Shown: one piece after another, positions 32,399-40,783 of the stretch
How positions within the stretch are numbered: the first letter of the stretch is position 1
Layout of the letters: each line of letters begins with the position of its first letter
Source: Oscillospiraceae bacterium
GTDB taxonomy: Bacteria > Bacillota > Clostridia > Oscillospirales > Acutalibacteraceae
Direction: 5' to 3'
Assembly: GCA_902796075.1 (NCBI GenBank)
Contig: CADBNN010000103.1
Location: forward strand, 1-40,783
DNA length: 40,783 bases
Program-made: the position numbers and the translations under genes
The notes under the pieces: generated by a model
The model's input: the letters and a program-made list of their open reading frames with translations, nothing else
Told to the model about the DNA's origin: nothing
Database searches by the model: none

Positions 32399-34840
32399 AT
32401 GTATCGTTTTAACGGATTTACCGAAAAAGCCAACCAGGCTTTGAACATCGCCATTGAACAGGCCCAGGACTTCGGCCACACCTATATTGGCAGCGAACAC
32501 ATTTTGCTGGGCATTTTGTATGAGGGCAGCGGCACCGCCGCCGCCTTGCTTGCCGCCGGCGGCGTTACGGCCGAAGCGGTGAGCGACCTGCTGGCCGAGC
32601 GGGTGGGCCGGGGCAGCCGCACCCGGCTGAGCCCCTCTGACTTTACCCCCCGAGCCAAACGGATCCTGGAACTGTCACTTTCCACCGCCCGGGCCATGAA
32701 CAGCGGCTACGTGGGCACCGAACACATTTTGTTCGCCATCATTAAAGAAGGCCAAAGCTACGCCGTCGGCTTTTTGGAAGAGCTGGACGTGGACACCGAA
32801 GCCCTGGCCGAACAGATCGCCGGCGCCGGCGCCCAGCAGGGTCCGGTGCATCACAGCGGCCGCAAGCCCGGCAAAAAAGATTCCGCCACCCCCACGCTGG
32901 ACCAGTTTGGCCGTGACCTGACCGCCGAAGCCGCCGCCGATAAGATCGACCCGGTCATCGGCCGCAGCAGCGAGATCGAACGGGTCATCCAGATACTGAC
33001 CCGCCGCACCAAAAACAACCCCTGCCTCATCGGCGAACCGGGCGTGGGCAAAACCGCCATTGCCGAAGGCCTGGCCCTTAAGATCGCCCGGGACGAAGTG
33101 CCCGAATTGCTGCACGGCAAGCGGTTAGTGGCGCTGGACCTGACCGGCATGGTGGCCGGCACCAAATACCGGGGCGATTTTGAAGAACGCATCAAAGCTG
33201 CCATGGACGAAGTGGTGAAGGCGGGCAACGTCATTTTGTTTATCGACGAAGTGCACACCCTCATCGGCACCGGTTCGGCCGAAGGCTCCACCGACGCGGC
33301 CAATATTCTCAAGCCCGCCCTGGCCCGTGGCGAAATGCAGGTCATCGGCGCCACCACCATCAGCGAATATCGCAAAAACATTGAAAAAGACGCCGCGCTG
33401 GAACGCCGTTTTCAGCCCGTTACCGTGGGGGAACCCACCGAAGAAGAAGCCATTGAGATCTTAAAAGGCCTGCGGGATAAATACGAAGCCCACCATCGGG
33501 TAAAGATCACCGACGAAGCCATTGAGGCCGCCGTGCGGCTTTCTTCCCGCTATATTTCCGACCGGTTTTTGCCCGACAAGGCCATCGACCTGATCGATGA
33601 AGCCGGCTCCCGGGTAAAACTGCGCAGTTACACCCCGCCGGAAGAGATCAAACGGCTGGAAGAAGAGATCAAACAACTGGAAGCCGAAAAAACCGCCAGC
33701 GTGAACGCCCAGGACTTTGAAGGCGCCGCCAAACTGCGGGATAAAGAAAAACACGGCCGGGAACTGCTGGCTCACATGAAAGAGGAGTGGAAAGAAAACC
33801 AGGAACACTCCATGGGCGAAGTCACCCCGGATGAGATCGCCGCCATTATCGCCGGCTGGACCGGCATTCCCGCCACCCGCCTTACCGAAGAAGAAGGCAA
33901 ACGCCTGCTGCGCATGGAAGACGAACTGCACAAGCGGCTGGTTGGGCAGGATGAAGCCGTAACCGCCGTTTGCAAAGCCATTCGCCGCGGCCGTGTGGGA
34001 CTGAAAGACCCCAAGCGGCCCACCGGTTCCTTCCTGTTTTTAGGCCCCACCGGCGTGGGCAAAACCGAACTGTGCAAAACCCTGGCCGAAAGCATGTTCG
34101 GCACCGAAAACGCCATGATCCGTTTCGATATGTCCGAATATATGGAGAAACACACCGTGTCCCGCCTGGTGGGCTCGCCTCCCGGCTACGTGGGGTTTGA
34201 CGAAGGCGGCCAGCTCACCGAAGCCGTGCGCCGCAAGCCCTACTGCGTGCTGCTGTTTGACGAGATCGAAAAAGCCCATCCGGACATTTTCAACCTGCTG
34301 CTGCAGATCCTGGATGACGGCATTCTCACCGACGCCCAGGGCCGCAAGGTCAACTTCAAAAACACGGTCATCATCATGACGTCCAACATCGGCGCCAAGG
34401 CCATCAGCCAGCGCACCGCCTTCGGCTTCAGCGCCGCCGCCAACGACGACGCCCCCGACCAGAAAAAGATCCGCGACGAAGTGATGAGCCAGCTCAAAGA
34501 CGCCTTCCGGCCGGAATTTCTCAACCGCATAGACGATATCATCGTGTTCAAGCAGTTGACCAAAACCGACATTCGGGAGATCGCCCGCCGCATGCTGGCC
34601 ACTTTGGCTGAGCGGGTACAGCAAAACGTGGGGGTCACCATTTCCTTCAGCGACGCCGCGCTGGACCGGCTGAGCGAACTGGGGTTTGACAGAATCTACG
34701 GCGCCCGCCCCCTGCGCCGCGCCATTCAATCCCATGTGGAAGACCCCTTGAGCGAAGCCATTCTGGACGGCTCTGTGGCCGCCGGCGACACGGTGGTTTG
34801 CACCCTGAAAGACGACGCTTTCACTTTTGAAAAACAATAA
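32399..34840 (+). CDS. clpC: ATP-dependent Clp protease ATP-binding subunit ClpC
   Basis: The protein has 813 residues. This AAA+ unfoldase works with ClpP and McsB-marked substrates. The N-domain (~1-150) shows repeats of [20 protein letters not shown] and [14 protein letters not shown] module 1 has Walker A GEPGVGKT (212-219) and FIDEVH. A UVR-like middle segment (~410-480) is the McsB/adaptor-contact type. AAA module 2 has Walker A GPTGVGKT (549-556) and [11 protein letters not shown]. The C-terminal sensor [13 protein letters not shown] is intact. AAAGGAG precedes the ATG at 32399. It closes the CtsR-controlled operon; a terminator follows. Confidence 0.97.
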   Translation: MYRFNGFTEKANQALNIAIEQAQDFGHTYIGSEHILLGILYEGSGTAAALLAAGGVTAEAVSDLLAERVGRGSRTRLSPSDFTPRAKRILELSLSTARAMNSGYVGTEHILFAIIKEGQSYAVGFLEELDVDTEALAEQIAGAGAQQGPVHHSGRKPGKKDSATPTLDQFGRDLTAEAAADKIDPVIGRSSEIERVIQILTRRTKNNPCLIGEPGVGKTAIAEGLALKIARDEVPELLHGKRLVALDLTGMVAGTKYRGDFEERIKAAMDEVVKAGNVILFIDEVHTLIGTGSAEGSTDAANILKPALARGEMQVIGATTISEYRKNIEKDAALERRFQPVTVGEPTEEEAIEILKGLRDKYEAHHRVKITDEAIEAAVRLSSRYISDRFLPDKAIDLIDEAGSRVKLRSYTPPEEIKRLEEEIKQLEAEKTASVNAQDFEGAAKLRDKEKHGRELLAHMKEEWKENQEHSMGEVTPDEIAAIIAGWTGIPATRLTEEEGKRLLRMEDELHKRLVGQDEAVTAVCKAIRRGRVGLKDPKRPTGSFLFLGPTGVGKTELCKTLAESMFGTENAMIRFDMSEYMEKHTVSRLVGSPPGYVGFDEGGQLTEAVRRKPYCVLLFDEIEKAHPDIFNLLLQILDDGILTDAQGRKVNFKNTVIIMTSNIGAKAISQRTAFGFSAAANDDAPDQKKIRDEVMSQLKDAFRPEFLNRIDDIIVFKQLTKTDIREIARRMLATLAERVQQNVGVTISFSDAALDRLSELGFDRIYGARPLRRAIQSHVEDPLSEAILDGSVAAGDTVVCTLKDDAFTFEKQ

Positions 34841-34854
34841 TCCCCCTATAGAAC

Positions 34855-34900
34855 ACCCGCGCCGGCAGGCCGTTGCCTGCTGTGCGCGGGTTTGTTGTTG
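34855..34900 (+). terminator. Intrinsic terminator after clpC
   Basis: ACCCGCGC/GCGCGGGT (34855-34862 with 34884-34891) and inner GCAGGC/GCCTGC form a long interrupted stem, followed by TTTGTTGTT. Confidence 0.8.
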
Positions 34901-34906
34901 CAACGC

Positions 34907-34936
34907 TTGACACCGGTCCGCCGCCTGTGCTACAAT
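34907..34936 (+). promoter_or_regulatory. Sigma-A promoter of the glycosidase-like gene
   Basis: TTGACA (34907-34912), an 18-base spacer, TACAAT (34931-34936), with TG one base before the -10 (TGCTACAAT). Its layout is nearly identical to the promoter at 36219. Confidence 0.75.
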
Positions 34937-34997
34937 ACCGTTGAGCCCGGACGGCGCGCCGCCCGGCGCAACTTGACCACCTGAGGAGGGGACAGTT

Positions 34998-36107
34998 TTG
35001 CATTCCGCAAAAAATGAAGCGCTTTATAAAGCGACCTACGGTTCCATGCTGGACCGCACCCACGAAAACGGCTACGCCCAAACCTCTATCACCGGCGCCT
35101 ACGGCGGCATGTTCGGGCGGGATTCCTCCATTCAGATCATGGCCCACGTGGCGGCGGGCGATTATGATCAGGCCCGCCTGATCATGCAGTACATCCTGCG
35201 CTATCACCAAACCTATCGCCTGCCCTACATCATCCACGTGATGGACTGCGACGCGCCGCCCGCGTCCTTAAAGGTGCAGATCGACACCACCTTTTTCTTT
35301 TTGCACGCCTGGTATCTGTTTGCCACCCAGGCCCCCGCAACCGACGAAAACAAAGCGTTTTTGGCCGCATACGAAAGCCAGATCAAAGCCCTGGCCGATT
35401 ATTATCTCACCGATGAATACCAAAAAGAAAACGGCCTGTTTCTCACCCCCAGCCTGGAACACAGCCGGGAGGGCCGTTATTGGATCTGCTATGACCTGCT
35501 CACCAACACCTACGCTTCTCAGGCCCTGCATGAAATGAGCCTGTATTTTGCCCAAACCGATCCCCAAAGCGCCGCCCGGTGGGGCGAAGCGGCCGACCGG
35601 ACAGCCGCCGGCATCCACGCCCATTTGACCTATGAGATAGACGGCAAGCGGTTTTATGCCGAACTGATCGACCACGAACACGGCGACGCGTTCATCCCCG
35701 GCTTTTCCTGGGTAAACCTGGCCCCCATGGGGTGCGACTGGTACGCCGCTGACCCGGAGCTGCTGGAAAACACCTATCAGCTTTATCTGCAATACGGCGC
35801 CTGCACCTATTACGGCAAGTATTATATGCTGGACGTGGTGAACACCTACAACGGCAAACCCATTGAAAAAGGCAACCACGTCATCGGCAAAGGCCTGGCG
35901 TGGGAAATGCTGTATTGCAAAAAAACCGGCAAGCTCGACCGGCTCAACGAACTGGTGGATTTTGTGGCCGAATACAGCGACGAAATGTACCGGGAAACCT
36001 GGTGGTACGGCGGCGGCGGATCGGATACCGCCAACCAGGAACACGCCAGCTGGATGCTGTATGCCATGACCCTGTGCCTGCCGGAATTGAAAGAAAAACG
36101 CAAATAA
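34998..36107 (+). CDS. Six-hairpin glycosidase-like protein
   Basis: The protein has 369 residues and is predicted cytoplasmic, as there is no signal peptide. Helical repeats with aromatic-rich turns, GGMFGRDSSIQIMAHV near the N-terminus, FVAEYSDEMYRETWW and TANQEHASWMLYAM near the end fit the (alpha/alpha)6 six-hairpin glycosidase fold. The GRDS segment is the usual mark of the catalytic cleft in such enzymes. I cannot assign a GH family with confidence. GH125-like and GH78-like enzymes are possible. The start TTG at 34998 is supported by GAGGAGGGG at 34983-34991. Context with GH130 suggests mannose-containing or related oligosaccharides. Confidence 0.65.
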   Translation: MHSAKNEALYKATYGSMLDRTHENGYAQTSITGAYGGMFGRDSSIQIMAHVAAGDYDQARLIMQYILRYHQTYRLPYIIHVMDCDAPPASLKVQIDTTFFFLHAWYLFATQAPATDENKAFLAAYESQIKALADYYLTDEYQKENGLFLTPSLEHSREGRYWICYDLLTNTYASQALHEMSLYFAQTDPQSAARWGEAADRTAAGIHAHLTYEIDGKRFYAELIDHEHGDAFIPGFSWVNLAPMGCDWYAADPELLENTYQLYLQYGACTYYGKYYMLDVVNTYNGKPIEKGNHVIGKGLAWEMLYCKKTGKLDRLNELVDFVAEYSDEMYRETWWYGGGGSDTANQEHASWMLYAMTLCLPELKEKRK

Positions 36108-36121
36108 TTTCACTCGCGCTG

Positions 36122-36156
36122 CCGGGCGTTCTTGTGCTGAGAACGCCCGGTTTTTT
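36122..36156 (+). terminator. Intrinsic terminator after the glycosidase-like gene
   Basis: CCGGGCGTTCT (36122-36132) and AGAACGCCCGG (36140-36150) are perfectly complementary, followed by six T. Confidence 0.9.
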
Positions 36157-36218
36157 GCGCTCACATTGCCTGAATTTATCTTTTTTTATGCAGATATCCC
36201 GCAATACTCGCCGCCCTC

Positions 36219-36248
36219 TTGACAGCCCTTTTCCCCCCGTGCTACAAT
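36219..36248 (+). promoter_or_regulatory. Sigma-A promoter of the GH130-HAD operon
   Basis: TTGACA (36219-36224), an 18-base spacer, TACAAT (36243-36248), preceded by GTGC exactly as in the promoter at 34907. No operator-like palindrome is visible within it. Confidence 0.75.
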
Positions 36249-36322
36249 GCTTTTACCGGCGAAAAAGGGCCCGTTGGCAGAGCCTTTACCGCCCACTTTT
36301 TGCAGATTCAGGGGGAATCATT

Positions 36323-37342
36323 ATGGCAAATTTCAGAAAAATCGACGAATCCTTGTTTACCACCGCGTCCTGCATCACGCGCCACCCCACTCCGGTGCTT
36401 TCCTATAAGGACGTGCCTTATCAATCGGCCCTCACCTTTAACGCAGGCGTGCTGAAAAAGGACGGCAAGTATATCATGATCTTCCGCAACGACGTAGGCG
36501 ATTTTGAAGCTCAGCGCCTGTTTGCCAACGAAAAAGGCTGCATCACCAACCTGGGGCTGGCTTTTTCGGACGACGGCGTACACTGGAACGTGGAGCCGGA
36601 GCCCTGCTTTGACCTGCACGACAGCGAAATCGTGCGGGCGTACGATCCCCGGGTGACCTTTATTGATGGCGAATACTGCATCTGCTTTGCGGTGGATACC
36701 CGCCACGGCGTGCGGGGCGGCATGGCGGTGTCCAAAGACCTGAAGCATTTTGAGATCAAATCCATGTCGGTGCCCGATAACCGCAACATGGTGCTGTTCC
36801 CCGAAAAAATCGGCGGCAACTACGTGCGGCTGGAACGGCCCATGCCCGTGTATTCCCGGGGCGGCCACGTGTTTGATATGTGGCTTTCCGAATCCCCCGA
36901 CCTGGTGTACTGGGGCAAATCCCGCCTGGTGCTGGCCACCGAAGACGTGCCCTTCTGCAACGATAAGATCGGCCCCGGCGCGCCGCCCATCAAAACCGAA
37001 AAAGGCTGGCTGGTGATCTTCCACGCGGTGGACGTGGACCCCGAGCGGGGCAAGCACGGCTGGGAGCCCAAATGGCAAAAACGCTATACCATCGGCATCG
37101 CCCTGCTGGATCTGAACGATCCCTCCAAGGTCATCGGCATGTCTAAACGGCCGCTGATCGTACCCGAAGGGTATTATGAGATGGAACAAGGCTTCCGCAC
37201 CAACGCCCTGTTCCCCTGCGGCATGCTGCTGGAAGAAGACGACACCGTGCGCATTTATTACAGCGCCGGCGACGCCGTTGTGTGCATGGCCACCGCTCCC
37301 CTGGATGAACTGCTGGCCCTGTGTACCGACCCCAGACAATAA
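36323..37342 (+). CDS. GH130 family glycoside phosphorylase (beta-mannoside phosphorylase type)
   Basis: The protein has 339 residues. GH130 enzymes phosphorolyse beta-mannosidic links, giving mannose-1-phosphate plus a shorter sugar; the exact acceptor cannot be fixed from sequence. A five-bladed propeller is suggested by recurring strands. Family segments visible are RNDVGDF, LAFSDDGVHWN, YDPRVTFIDGEYCICFA, LFPEKIGGNYVRLERP, WGKSRLVLAT, KIGPGAPPIKTEKGWLVIFH, and NALFPCGMLLEEDDTVRIYY. ATG 36323 follows AGGGGGAA. No signal peptide, so action is cytoplasmic on imported oligosaccharide. The HAD gene follows by 15 bases. Confidence 0.9.
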   Translation: MANFRKIDESLFTTASCITRHPTPVLSYKDVPYQSALTFNAGVLKKDGKYIMIFRNDVGDFEAQRLFANEKGCITNLGLAFSDDGVHWNVEPEPCFDLHDSEIVRAYDPRVTFIDGEYCICFAVDTRHGVRGGMAVSKDLKHFEIKSMSVPDNRNMVLFPEKIGGNYVRLERPMPVYSRGGHVFDMWLSESPDLVYWGKSRLVLATEDVPFCNDKIGPGAPPIKTEKGWLVIFHAVDVDPERGKHGWEPKWQKRYTIGIALLDLNDPSKVIGMSKRPLIVPEGYYEMEQGFRTNALFPCGMLLEEDDTVRIYYSAGDAVVCMATAPLDELLALCTDPRQ

Positions 37343-37357
37343 ACGGAGGGCTTTGCG

Positions 37358-38305
37358 TTGAATTGGATTTACAAACCCGCTTCCATTGTGGTGCAGCCCT
37401 TTGAAAACCGGCAGATCCGCTATGCTTTTCACGATATCGACGGCACCCATTCCCTTATTCGCGAATGGCCGCCGGTGATGAGCATCGTGCTGGACTACGC
37501 CTCCCGCGGTGGTGTGCCCGAAGGGTATGACAGCGAAGAAAACGCCCAAAAACTCATTGCCGCCGCCGGCACCAAACCCCTGCCCGAAACCGACCGGTTT
37601 TGTGTGGAATCGGCCGGCCTTTCGGCCCTTACCCAAATGGAATGGGCCCTGCGCCGCGCCATTGACGCCGGGGTGGAAACCGTACCCTGCGACAAAGCCG
37701 ACAACCGGGCCAAAATCGCCGCCATCGGCGAAGGGGAAGAAATTTTCGACCGGCCCGACACCCCGGAACTGGCCGCCTTTTTGGCCGCCCACACCCCCCG
37801 GCTGTTCAAGTTTTACGAACGGGTGTTAAACGGCTATTGCCGCGATAAAAACCTGGCCATCGCCAAAACCGATCCCGACCGGTTCATTGTGCCGGGATCC
37901 GTGGCCTTTTTGCGGCACCTGCGGGACGCGGGCGTGAAGAATTACTTTGTCACCGGTGCGGTGGTAGAGCGCGGCATGGGCATGTGGGAAGAGGTGGAGA
38001 CCCTGGGCTTCCAAACCGGCCCCGGCCAGATCGTGGAAGACATTATCGGTTCCACCTGGACGGACAAACTGCCCAAAGACGTGATTATGCAAAACCTGCT
38101 CAAGACCCTGGGCGCCGACGGCCGGAACGTGCTGGTGGTGGGCGACGGCCGGGCCGAAATTTCGGCAGGCGTGGGCATGGGCGCCCTGTGCCTGAGCCGC
38201 CTGGGCCCGGAAGAAGACTACAAACGGGCCCTGCACAAAAAGCTGGGCACCCACATGATCGTGGCCGACTTCACCGATCCCGCTCTGTGGGATATGATGG
38301 CGTAA
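37358..38305 (+). CDS. HAD-family phosphatase-like hydrolase
   Basis: The protein has 315 residues. HAD motif I is FHDIDGT (catalytic Asp26 and Asp28), a threonine-bearing motif II lies in YFVTGA (~190-195), and motif IV is VVGDGRAEISA near residue 270. An inserted cap domain of ~110-130 residues sits between motifs I and II. It may dephosphorylate a sugar phosphate, perhaps one released downstream of mannose-1-phosphate; the substrate is inferred only from adjacency. The start is TTG at 37358 with GGAGGG upstream. Shared operon with GH130; a strong terminator follows. Confidence 0.75.
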   Translation: MNWIYKPASIVVQPFENRQIRYAFHDIDGTHSLIREWPPVMSIVLDYASRGGVPEGYDSEENAQKLIAAAGTKPLPETDRFCVESAGLSALTQMEWALRRAIDAGVETVPCDKADNRAKIAAIGEGEEIFDRPDTPELAAFLAAHTPRLFKFYERVLNGYCRDKNLAIAKTDPDRFIVPGSVAFLRHLRDAGVKNYFVTGAVVERGMGMWEEVETLGFQTGPGQIVEDIIGSTWTDKLPKDVIMQNLLKTLGADGRNVLVVGDGRAEISAGVGMGALCLSRLGPEEDYKRALHKKLGTHMIVADFTDPALWDMMA

Positions 38306-38316
38306 TAAACACAAAC

Positions 38317-38359
38317 AAACCGCCGCAGGGGGAAAGCCTGTTCCCTCTGCGGCGGTTTT
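38317..38359. terminator. Bidirectional terminator between the HAD and gltA-like genes
   Basis: AACCGCCGCAG/CTGCGGCGGTT, extended by a further GGGAA/TTCCC pairing, form a very stable stem, followed by TTTT on the plus strand and AAA on the other side. It serves the two convergent genes. Confidence 0.85.
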
Positions 38360-38370
38360 CGTATGCCGTT

Positions 38371-39756
38371 TTATTTGTTGTTTTGAATATACTCGTCAAT
38401 GGCTTTGGCGGCTTTTTTGCCGGCCCCCATGGCCAAAATCACCGTGGCGGCGCCGCTCACGGCGTCTCCCCCGGCAAACACGCCCGGGCGGGAGGTGCGG
38501 CCCTCATCGTCCGCCACAATGCAGCCACGCTTGTCGGTTTCCAAACCGGCCGTAGTGGTGCGAATGAGCGGATTGGGCGACGTGCCGATGGCCATGATCA
38601 CACAGTCTGCCGCCAGCGTAAAGGCCGAATCCGGCTTTTCCACCGGGCGGCGGCGGCCGGAAGCGTCCGGCTCGCCCAGTTCCATTTCCACGCAGGTAAT
38701 GCCGGTCACGTTTTTGTGTTCGTCCCCCACAATGGCGGTGGGGTTGCACAGCACCTTAAAGGCAATGCCTTCTTCACCGGCGTGTTCCACTTCCTCCCGG
38801 CGGGCGGGCATTTCGGCCATGCTGCGGCGATACACCACCGTTACTTCCGCCCCCAGCCGCTTGGCACAGCGGGCGGCGTCCATGGCCACGTTGCCGCCCC
38901 CCACCACCGCCACCCGGGCGGGGTGCTGAATGGGGGTGTCGCTGTCCGGACGGTAGGCTTTCATCAAATTCACACGGGTGAGAAATTCGTTGGCGGAATA
39001 CACGCCCTTTAGGTTTTCACCGGGAATGTTCATAAACCGGGGCAAACCGGCGCCGGTGGCGATATATACCGCCTCGAACCCGTCGGCAAACAGCTCGTCT
39101 ACCGACAGCGTCTTGCCGATGACCGCGTTGGTTTCCACCGTAACGCCCATGGCCTGCAGGCCCTCTATTTCCCCTGCCACAATGGCTTTGGGCAGCCGGA
39201 ATTCGGGAATGCCGTACACCAGCACGCCGCCGGGCATATGCAGCGCTTCAAACACCGTAACGGCGTAGCCCATGCGGGCCAGATCGCCCGCGCAGGTAAG
39301 CCCCGAAGGGCCCGACCCCACCACCGCCACCTTGTGGCCGTTGGGGGCCGCCGGCGCCGGCTTTGTTCGGGCGGTTTGGTTGTGGTGGTCGGCCACAAAC
39401 CGTTCCAGCCGGCCGATGCCCACCGGCTCGCCCTTTATGCCCCGCACGCACAGCTTTTCGCACTGGTTTTCCTGGGGGCACACCCGGCCGCACACGGCGG
39501 GCAAGCTGCTGGAAGCCGCCAGCACGGCATAGGCGCCTTCCAAATCATTTTGGCGAATTTTTTCAATAAACCGGGGGATCTGAATGCCCACGGGGCAGCC
39601 GGCCACGCAGGGCATGTGCTTGCAGTTCAAGCACCGCTGGGCTTCGGCGGCCGCCAGTTCCGGGGTGTACCCCAGGGCCACTTCGTTAAAATTGCGGCTG
39701 CGCACGTCCGGCGCCTGGGCGGGCATGGCGTTTTTCACGGGCGACATATCAGGCAT
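38371..39756 (-). CDS. NfnB / GltA-like NADPH-dependent flavoprotein oxidoreductase
   Basis: The protein has 461 residues. The N-terminal ~125 residues carry two [4Fe-4S]-type Cys clusters (CLNCKHMPCVAGCPV; CGRVCPQENQCEKLC). An FAD-binding GSGPSGLTCAGDLA (~150) and a second nucleotide-binding GGGNVAMDAARCAK (~285) follow. The C-terminal GDAVSGAATVILAMGAGKKAA binds FAD. This is the glutamate synthase small-subunit fold, also used by NfnB, the large subunit of NADH-dependent ferredoxin:NADP+ oxidoreductase. Pairing with the NfnA-like gene, overlapping by eight bases, favours the Nfn assignment over glutamate synthase. Confidence 0.88.
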   Translation of the reverse strand: MPDMSPVKNAMPAQAPDVRSRNFNEVALGYTPELAAAEAQRCLNCKHMPCVAGCPVGIQIPRFIEKIRQNDLEGAYAVLAASSSLPAVCGRVCPQENQCEKLCVRGIKGEPVGIGRLERFVADHHNQTARTKPAPAAPNGHKVAVVGSGPSGLTCAGDLARMGYAVTVFEALHMPGGVLVYGIPEFRLPKAIVAGEIEGLQAMGVTVETNAVIGKTLSVDELFADGFEAVYIATGAGLPRFMNIPGENLKGVYSANEFLTRVNLMKAYRPDSDTPIQHPARVAVVGGGNVAMDAARCAKRLGAEVTVVYRRSMAEMPARREEVEHAGEEGIAFKVLCNPTAIVGDEHKNVTGITCVEMELGEPDASGRRRPVEKPDSAFTLAADCVIMAIGTSPNPLIRTTTAGLETDKRGCIVADDEGRTSRPGVFAGGDAVSGAATVILAMGAGKKAAKAIDEYIQNNK

Positions 39757-40597
39757 GGTCTTCTTCCCCCTTCAACAAGCGGCACAGGTGTTCGTGGGCG
39801 GCCCGTTCGGTCGCCCGGTACATGCCGCCCCGCTCCATGGCTTCGTCAAAGTCCACCAGATGGCCGTCAAAATCCGGCCCGTCCACGCAGGCAAATTTGG
39901 TTTCGCCCCCCACGCTCAGGCGGCAGCCGCCGCACATGCCGGTGCCGTCTATCATAATGGGATTCATGCTCACCACGGTTTTCACGCCCCATTCTTTGGT
40001 GAGGGCGCACACGAATTTCATCATGATCAGCGGGCCGATGGCGATCACTTCGTCATACTGTTCACCGGCGGCCAGCAGGGCGCGCAGGGCGTCGGTCACC
40101 AGCCCTTTTTGGCCGGCGGACCCGTCGTCGCTCATCAAAACATACCGGTCGCTCACGGCTTTGAATTCTTCTTCCAAAATCACCAGCTCCCGGTTGCGGA
40201 AGCCCACAATGGAATGGACCTCACAGCCCTGCCGGTGCAGTTTTTTGGCCACGGGGTAAGCAATGGCGCAGCCCACGCCGCCGCCCACCACGGCCACTTT
40301 TTTCAGGCCGTCGGTTTCGGTGGGGCGGCCCAGCGGACCCACAAAATCCCGCAAGGCGTCGCCCGGGTTCAGGCGATTCAGTTTTTCGGTGGTGACCCCC
40401 ACGATTTGAAAGATCACCGTTACGGTGCCCGCCTGCCGGTCATAATCCGCCACGGTAAGGGGAATGCGTTCGCCGGCGTCGTCCACCCGCAAAATAACGA
40501 ATTGCCCCGGCTGGGCCTTGGCGGCCACCCGCGGCGCGTGAACGACCATTTGGGTCACGGTGGGATTCAAACACCGTTTGGCAACAATCGGAAACAT
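39749..40597 (-). CDS. NfnA-like FAD/[2Fe-2S] oxidoreductase subunit
   Basis: The protein has 282 residues. It has a ferredoxin-reductase-like FAD domain (VILRVDDAGERIPLTVADYD), an NAD-binding loop (VAVVGGGVGCAIAYPVAKKL) and a C-terminal [2Fe-2S] Cys pattern (MCGGCRLS and FACVDGPDFD). This is the layout of NfnA and of dihydroorotate dehydrogenase electron-transfer subunits (PyrK). With the downstream NfnB-like partner it should form an electron-bifurcating NAD(H)/NADP(H)/ferredoxin enzyme of anaerobes. ATG at 40597; the ribosome-binding site (GGTAGAG) is weak. Confidence 0.88.
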   Translation of the reverse strand: MFPIVAKRCLNPTVTQMVVHAPRVAAKAQPGQFVILRVDDAGERIPLTVADYDRQAGTVTVIFQIVGVTTEKLNRLNPGDALRDFVGPLGRPTETDGLKKVAVVGGGVGCAIAYPVAKKLHRQGCEVHSIVGFRNRELVILEEEFKAVSDRYVLMSDDGSAGQKGLVTDALRALLAAGEQYDEVIAIGPLIMMKFVCALTKEWGVKTVVSMNPIMIDGTGMCGGCRLSVGGETKFACVDGPDFDGHLVDFDEAMERGGMYRATERAAHEHLCRLLKGEEDHA

Positions 40598-40629
40598 AGC
40601 TCTACCCGCTTTGTAAAAAAGATTAGTTT

Positions 40630-40658
40630 ATTATAGCAAACGCCGCCCCGTTTGTAAA
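40630..40658 (-). promoter_or_regulatory. Sigma-A promoter of the nfnAB-like operon
   Basis: On the minus strand TTTACA (40658-40653), a 17-base spacer, TATAAT (40635-40630). The start codon at 40597 is 33 bases past the -10. Confidence 0.8.
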
Positions 40659-40689
40659 CGGTTGGCGGCAAAAAAATGTGAAAAAACCG

Positions 40690-40722
40690 AAAAAACGGCC
40701 GCCGGGCAACACCCGACGGCCG
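40690..40722 (-). terminator. Intrinsic terminator after the gene at the right edge
   Basis: CGGCCG/CGGCCG and inner CGGG/CCCG stem (40696-40706 with 40712-40722) with one mismatch and loop CAACA, preceded by a six-A run that becomes a U-tract on the minus strand. Confidence 0.8.
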
Positions 40723-40736
40723 AAACAAGGGATGTG

Positions 40737-40783
40737 TTATTGCAGGGGGATGGTAACTTTCTCAACCGTCAGATACGGAATGA
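40737..40783 (-). CDS. C-terminal end of a gene cut by the window edge
   Basis: A minus-strand frame open from the right edge ends in TAA at 40737-40739 and encodes IPYLTVEKVTIPLQ. It stops about 15 bases before the terminator at 40690-40722, which supports a real gene end. The beta-strand-like tail does not identify a family. Confidence 0.5.
   Translation of the reverse strand, partial: IPYLTVEKVTIPLQ

Noticed and set aside
516-40770. The ~15-base string TTTCTCAACCGTCAG shared between about 523 and 40756
   Set aside because: A match of this length somewhere in 40 kb is expected by chance, and the second copy lies within coding sequence of another gene.
1-40783. CRISPR array, rRNA, tRNA or complete IS element
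   Set aside because: No regularly spaced 25-40 base repeats, cloverleaf-like genes or transposase motifs were recognised; the only repeats are the short ones reported above.

Overview
The window reads as chromosome from a GC-rich, low-copy-repeat Clostridia bacterium of the Oscillospiraceae/Ruminococcaceae type. The evidence is a Firmicutes ctsR-mcsA-mcsB-clpC operon with a canonical CtsR operator, an ECF transporter module, an NfnAB-type flavin enzyme, two secreted proteins ending in type I dockerins, a GH130 mannoside phosphorylase, sigma-A promoters of Gram-positive form, and short U-tailed hairpin terminators. No rRNA, tRNA, CRISPR array or complete insertion sequence was seen.

Layout. 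Positions 1-1420 are visibly AT-rich and look foreign: a gene end at the left edge, a cluster of small hairpins separated by ATGATGT/ACATCAT spacers, a well-expressed-looking 38-residue Ser/Thr/Cys-rich peptide (possible RiPP precursor), an XRE-family regulator and a broken zinc-ribbon fragment. Positions 1479-9416 form a xylose region: xylB-xylA, a GntR/LacI hybrid repressor, and a 1243-residue secreted metallophosphoesterase with a dockerin. Their promoters share TATCA/TGATA half-sites, suggesting one regulon. Positions 9519-12435 (minus) hold a MATE exporter and a DUF1846 protein. Positions 12555-13162 are a second AT-rich island: a small zinc-ribbon membrane protein preceded by a strong promoter and a structured ~170-nt leader with a terminator/antiterminator arrangement. 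This is the most unusual item in the window.

Positions 13196-30109 are one long minus-strand run: ruvC-ruvA-ruvB-glmM-methyltransferase-ecfA1-ecfA2-ecfT-truA-DUF5711, then, from an internal promoter, cvpA-pgsA-clpE-aminotransferase-lipoprotein-BspA/dockerin. Many of these genes overlap or are separated by under 30 bases. Divergently, positions 30280-34895 are the stress operon ctsR-mcsA-mcsB-clpC. Two adjacent units with near-identical promoter layout follow: a six-hairpin glycosidase-like gene, and GH130 phosphorylase plus a HAD phosphatase, together suggesting oligosaccharide (possibly mannoside) use. At the right end, nfnA-gltA-like genes (minus) encode a ferredoxin/NAD(P) flavoenzyme pair, and the tail of another minus-strand gene reaches the window edge.

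Functional picture: a fibre- or glycan-degrading anaerobe with surface proteins built around dockerins and leucine-rich repeats, pentose and mannoside catabolism, two HSP100 unfoldases under apparently different control, and electron-bifurcating redox metabolism. All functions are inferred from sequence motifs and family knowledge; no database search was run.
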